This document shows positions 6,349-8,028 of a stretch of DNA of 8,028 nt, piece by piece. Position 1 is the stretch's first letter, and the number at the start of each line of letters is the position of its first letter. A program made the position numbers and the translations under genes. The stretch comes from Hyphomicrobiales bacterium (lineage in GTDB: Bacteria > Pseudomonadota > Alphaproteobacteria > Rhizobiales > Xanthobacteraceae). The notes below the pieces were generated by a model. The model searched no databases and was not told the DNA's origin. It was given only the letters and a program-made list of their open reading frames with translations. The stretch spans positions 1,940 to 9,967 of the forward strand of contig PLTE01000263.1 in the NCBI GenBank assembly GCA_003164375.1, written 5' to 3'.

Positions 6349-6561
6349 TTAGGAAAAGCGCAGACCCGACAGTATCCCGACGTGAACCGGTTGCCCGACG
6401 AACATCGAAAACACCACGAGGATGGCCACCAGTACGATCAGGTATTTGACGACCATGCGCATATTCTCAGGCATCGTCGTCAGCAGATCGACGACGTACC
6501 ACAGAATGATCGTTGCGATGGCAATCTCGGCGGCCGAAGCGATGAGCGGAATGAAGTTCAT
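6349..6561 (-). CDS. Small two-helix inner-membrane protein, function unknown
   Basis: A 70-residue protein made almost wholly of two transmembrane helices, at about residues 4-26 and 37-54. They are joined by a short polar loop, TTMPENMRMVVK (28-39), and followed by a short tail. By general shape it resembles the small conserved membrane proteins sometimes annotated as the Thivi_2564 family, but I cannot confirm this. The ATG at 6561 is chosen because GAGGGAG lies 8 bases upstream; starting at 6645 would add 28 polar residues and run over the polA-tail repeat. The ribosome binding site sits inside the inverted repeat CCCTC-A-GAGGG (6572-6582), which could mask it in a hairpin. It stands alone, convergent with the dehydrogenase gene. 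No function is assigned. Confidence 0.7.
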   Translation of the reverse strand: MNFIPLIASAAEIAIATIILWYVVDLLTTMPENMRMVVKYLIVLVAILVVFSMFVGQPVHVGILSGLRFS

Positions 6562-6805
6562 GGGCGTTTCTCCCTCAGAGGGTTGAGTTGCCGCGGACCT
6601 GAATTTATCGCGATTGATCGGATATCCTAATGCGCCGCGTTCCAATTGTCAGCCGCCGGACATTCGGCAACATTCATCGGACCTGTGAAGTCGTCCCGGA
6701 TTTTGGCGGCACCGCGAAACTGAGTTGGGGTCATGCGCGTCGCACCTAAGGCGTGCTACGCATTGCAGCGGCTATTTAAACGACACGAGTCTCCGATCGC
6801 TGCTC
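6562..6805. other. Intergenic region holding the orphan polA tail and two divergent starts
   Basis: This gap lies between the small membrane-protein gene (leftward) and the flippase-domain gene (rightward). It holds the leader of the former (6562-6610), the orphan polA-tail copy (6627-6656), and an AT-rich TATTTAAA (6773-6780) that might be part of a promoter for the latter. A minus-strand frame from an ATG at 6734 to the repeat's stop at 6627 could encode 35 residues ending in AADNWNAAH, but it has only a weak AGG about 10 bases upstream and is not called as a gene. Confidence 0.5.
6627..6656 (-). repeat. Orphan copy of the polA 3' end (direct repeat 1)
   Basis: On the minus strand these 30 bases encode AADNWNAAH and a TAG stop. 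They match 27 of 30 bases of the real polA end at 7875-7904 (AADNWDAAH, TAG). Two of the three differences are silent Ala codon changes and one changes Asp to Asn. Matching also covers the base just past the stop, but otherwise ends close to these limits. The upstream residues (PMNVAECP) only loosely recall polA's PLQVEAH. It is best read as a displaced or duplicated polA tail; see the findings. Confidence 0.7.
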
Positions 6806-7807
6806 ATGACACAAAAAACCGTCAATCGCCTGACGCTTGCGGTCGCTCTTGCGATGTTTTTCGTGGCGATTTTCGTGCTCTACCGCGAGCTCGAGAACAC
6901 GCGCCTGATCGACGTGGTCGATAGCCTCGAAGCGTTGTCCAGGACCCGTATCATCGTTGCGCTGGGGCTCACCGCAGCAAGTTACCTGTTGTTGACCGCC
7001 TATGATTTTCTGGCGTTGAACTATGTGGGCCACAAATTGCGCTTGCGGCAGACTGTGTTCGCTTCCTTCATTGCATTCGCCTTCAGCAATAATCTCGGAT
7101 TCGCTCTGATGTCCGGCAGCTCGGTGCGCTACTGGATCTATACGGGGTTTGGCCTCAGCCCCGTCGAAATCTGGGAAATCGTCGCGTTCTGTCCCCTCAC
7201 TTATGGGCTCGGTGTCGCGACCGTCGGCGGACTGATGTTTTTATTCGATCCCGCGGGCGTGGCGTCGATCGTGAACCTGCCACAACCACTGCTGCGGGCC
7301 GCGGCCATTGCGATGCTTGCGATGGTCGCCGCTTACCTGACCGTCATCGTCGCCCGGCGCGGACCGATCGCGCTTTGGCGCTATCAGATGCGACTGCCGT
7401 CTCTCGGCTGCGGCCTGATGCAAATTTCCGTAGCGTCCTTGGATCAGGCGCTCGCAGCGGGCGTCGTCTACGTGCTGCTGCCGCCGGATAGCCAGATCAG
7501 CTTTCACGTATTTCTCGGCGTTTATGTTATTGCCGCGCCGATTTCCCTGTTGAGCCTGGTACCGGGCGGACTGGGAGTCTTCGAAACGATGGTCGTCGCC
7601 TTGCTGGTCGGCACGTCGAAAGCGGCCCTGCTCGGCTCGCTGATCGCCTATCGCCTGATCTATTTTGTATTGCCGTTTGCGCTGGCGATCCTTCTCGTCG
7701 CGATTCACGAGATAAGGCGCTCGTCACGCAAGTCGGGCTGGCCTGGGCGACTGCTCGGCGCCCTGACTCGGAACTCCAAACGCGACCCCGACCATGATCC
7801 CCGGTGA
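6806..7807 (+). CDS. Stand-alone lysylphosphatidylglycerol synthase-type flippase-domain protein (UPF0104/YbhN family)
   Basis: A 333-residue polytopic membrane protein with about eight hydrophobic segments (near 9-26, 48-72, 84-105, 121-147, 162-183, 203-225, 234-252 and 283-302). Family marks shared with the N-terminal domain of MprF are FSNNLGFALMSGSSVRYW (93-110) with the following YTGFGLSP, and the PGGLGVFE signature (253-260). MprF joins this flippase domain to a soluble lysyl-transferase domain (DUF2156). Here the protein ends shortly after the last helix with a basic tail, so it is the stand-alone form, and a role in lipid translocation or envelope homeostasis is only inference. The ATG at 6806 is chosen because the TTG at 6725 would add a non-membrane leader. 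The Shine-Dalgarno is poor. The gene is bracketed by two copies of the polA 3' end and looks less GC-rich than the metabolic genes (one counted 60-base row: 36 GC, against 46 in a row of the third Bug gene), which hints at transfer. Confidence 0.85.
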   Translation: MTQKTVNRLTLAVALAMFFVAIFVLYRELENTRLIDVVDSLEALSRTRIIVALGLTAASYLLLTAYDFLALNYVGHKLRLRQTVFASFIAFAFSNNLGFALMSGSSVRYWIYTGFGLSPVEIWEIVAFCPLTYGLGVATVGGLMFLFDPAGVASIVNLPQPLLRAAAIAMLAMVAAYLTVIVARRGPIALWRYQMRLPSLGCGLMQISVASLDQALAAGVVYVLLPPDSQISFHVFLGVYVIAAPISLLSLVPGGLGVFETMVVALLVGTSKAALLGSLIAYRLIYFVLPFALAILLVAIHEIRRSSRKSGWPGRLLGALTRNSKRDPDHDPR

Positions 7808-7874
7808 ATGATCCGCGATGCCCATGCAAAGCGGTCATTGATCAGCCGTCGGTCAGCGAGCTCGATTTAGAAGC
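7808..7874. other. Short convergent gap between the flippase-domain gene and polA
   Basis: These 67 bases contain only short palindromes (TGATCA and CGAGCTCG at 7857-7864). No stem followed by a T-run is seen for either gene, so no terminator is called. Confidence 0.4.
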
Positions 7875-7904
7875 CTAATGCGCCGCGTCCCAATTGTCGG
7901 CGGC
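7875..7904 (-). repeat. polA 3' end, intact copy (direct repeat 2)
   Basis: This is the in-place partner of the repeat at 6627-6656, in the same orientation and 1248 bp away. It includes the polA stop codon and the nine preceding codons. Together the two copies frame the flippase-domain gene. Confidence 0.7.
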
Positions 7905-8028
7905 ATGCGCTTCGACCTGCAGCGGCACCGAGAGCGACAGCGCCGGCATCGGCGCATCGACCATGACTTTGGTGACCACCGGCAGCGTTTTCGCGACTTC
8001 GGCTTCGGGCACTTCGAACACCAGTTCG
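7875..8028 (-). CDS. polA: DNA polymerase I, C-terminal fragment (runs off the right edge)
   Basis: This frame is read by hand on the minus strand and is open to the window edge. The 50 complete codons begin ELVFEVPEAE and end PLQVEAHAADNWDAAH before a TAG stop. This is the extreme C-terminus of family A DNA polymerase. ELVFEV directly follows the catalytic motif C (HDE), whose Asp codon straddles the window edge, and the PL-V-...NWDxAH ending is the usual DNA polymerase I terminus. The full protein would extend to the right and perform gap filling and Okazaki fragment processing in the cytoplasm. Its last 30 bases are repeated at 6627-6656. It converges with the flippase-domain gene. Confidence 0.9.
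   Translation of the reverse strand, partial: ELVFEVPEAEVAKTLPVVTKVMVDAPMPALSLSVPLQVEAHAADNWDAAH

Noticed and set aside
7241..7708. A 155-codon minus-strand frame within the flippase-domain gene
   Set aside because: It is antisense to clear transmembrane segments and has a Gln/Arg-rich product typical of reverse-read membrane genes.
1..8028. CRISPR arrays, tRNA, rRNA, transposases, toxin-antitoxin or defence genes
   Set aside because: No regularly spaced repeats, cloverleaf-like sequence or relevant protein motifs were seen on either strand.

Overview
The window looks like chromosomal DNA from a high-GC alphaproteobacterium, probably a Bradyrhizobium-like or other Hyphomicrobiales soil bacterium. 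The evidence is GC-rich third codon positions, an abundance of tricarboxylate-transporter-type (TctC/Bug) periplasmic binding proteins, and a DNA polymerase I tail ending in ADNWDAAH at the right edge. The genus assignment is inference. No rRNA, tRNA, CRISPR array, transposase or integrase is visible.

Layout, left to right. A small DoxX-type membrane protein (+, 123-515) ends 15 bases from the end of a three-gene minus-strand cluster. In transcription order that cluster is an exported NHL beta-propeller protein resembling peptidyl-hydroxyglycine amidating lyase (3408-2326), a Bug solute-binding protein (2287-1307) and an RraA/HMG-aldolase-type enzyme (1250-531). A 197-bp divergent control region (3409-3605) separates it from a plus-strand cluster: a second Bug protein with a GTG start (3606-4613), a third Bug homologue with no signal peptide (4623-5546) and an NAD-type short-chain dehydrogenase (5580-6305). 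Together the divergent clusters look like an uptake or sensing and catabolism locus for an organic acid, with three binding proteins but no TctA/TctB membrane subunits in view. The substrate cannot be read from the sequence.

The right part is different. It holds a 70-residue two-helix membrane protein (-, 6561-6349), then a stand-alone MprF/YbhN-type flippase-domain protein (+, 6806-7807), then the last 50 codons of polA (-, running off the right edge).

Two structures deserve attention. (1) The last nine codons plus stop of polA occur twice as a direct repeat: the real copy at 7875-7904 and an orphan copy at 6627-6656. They bracket the flippase-domain gene and suggest an insertion or duplication at the 3' end of polA. 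(2) The second and third Bug genes lie in the same reading frame, separated by one amber stop and one sense codon. The downstream protein begins exactly where a mature Bug domain would begin, as if a tandem Bug-Bug protein had been split or two genes nearly fused. The rest is ordinary accessory metabolism, and nothing here is clearly a new defence or mobile system.
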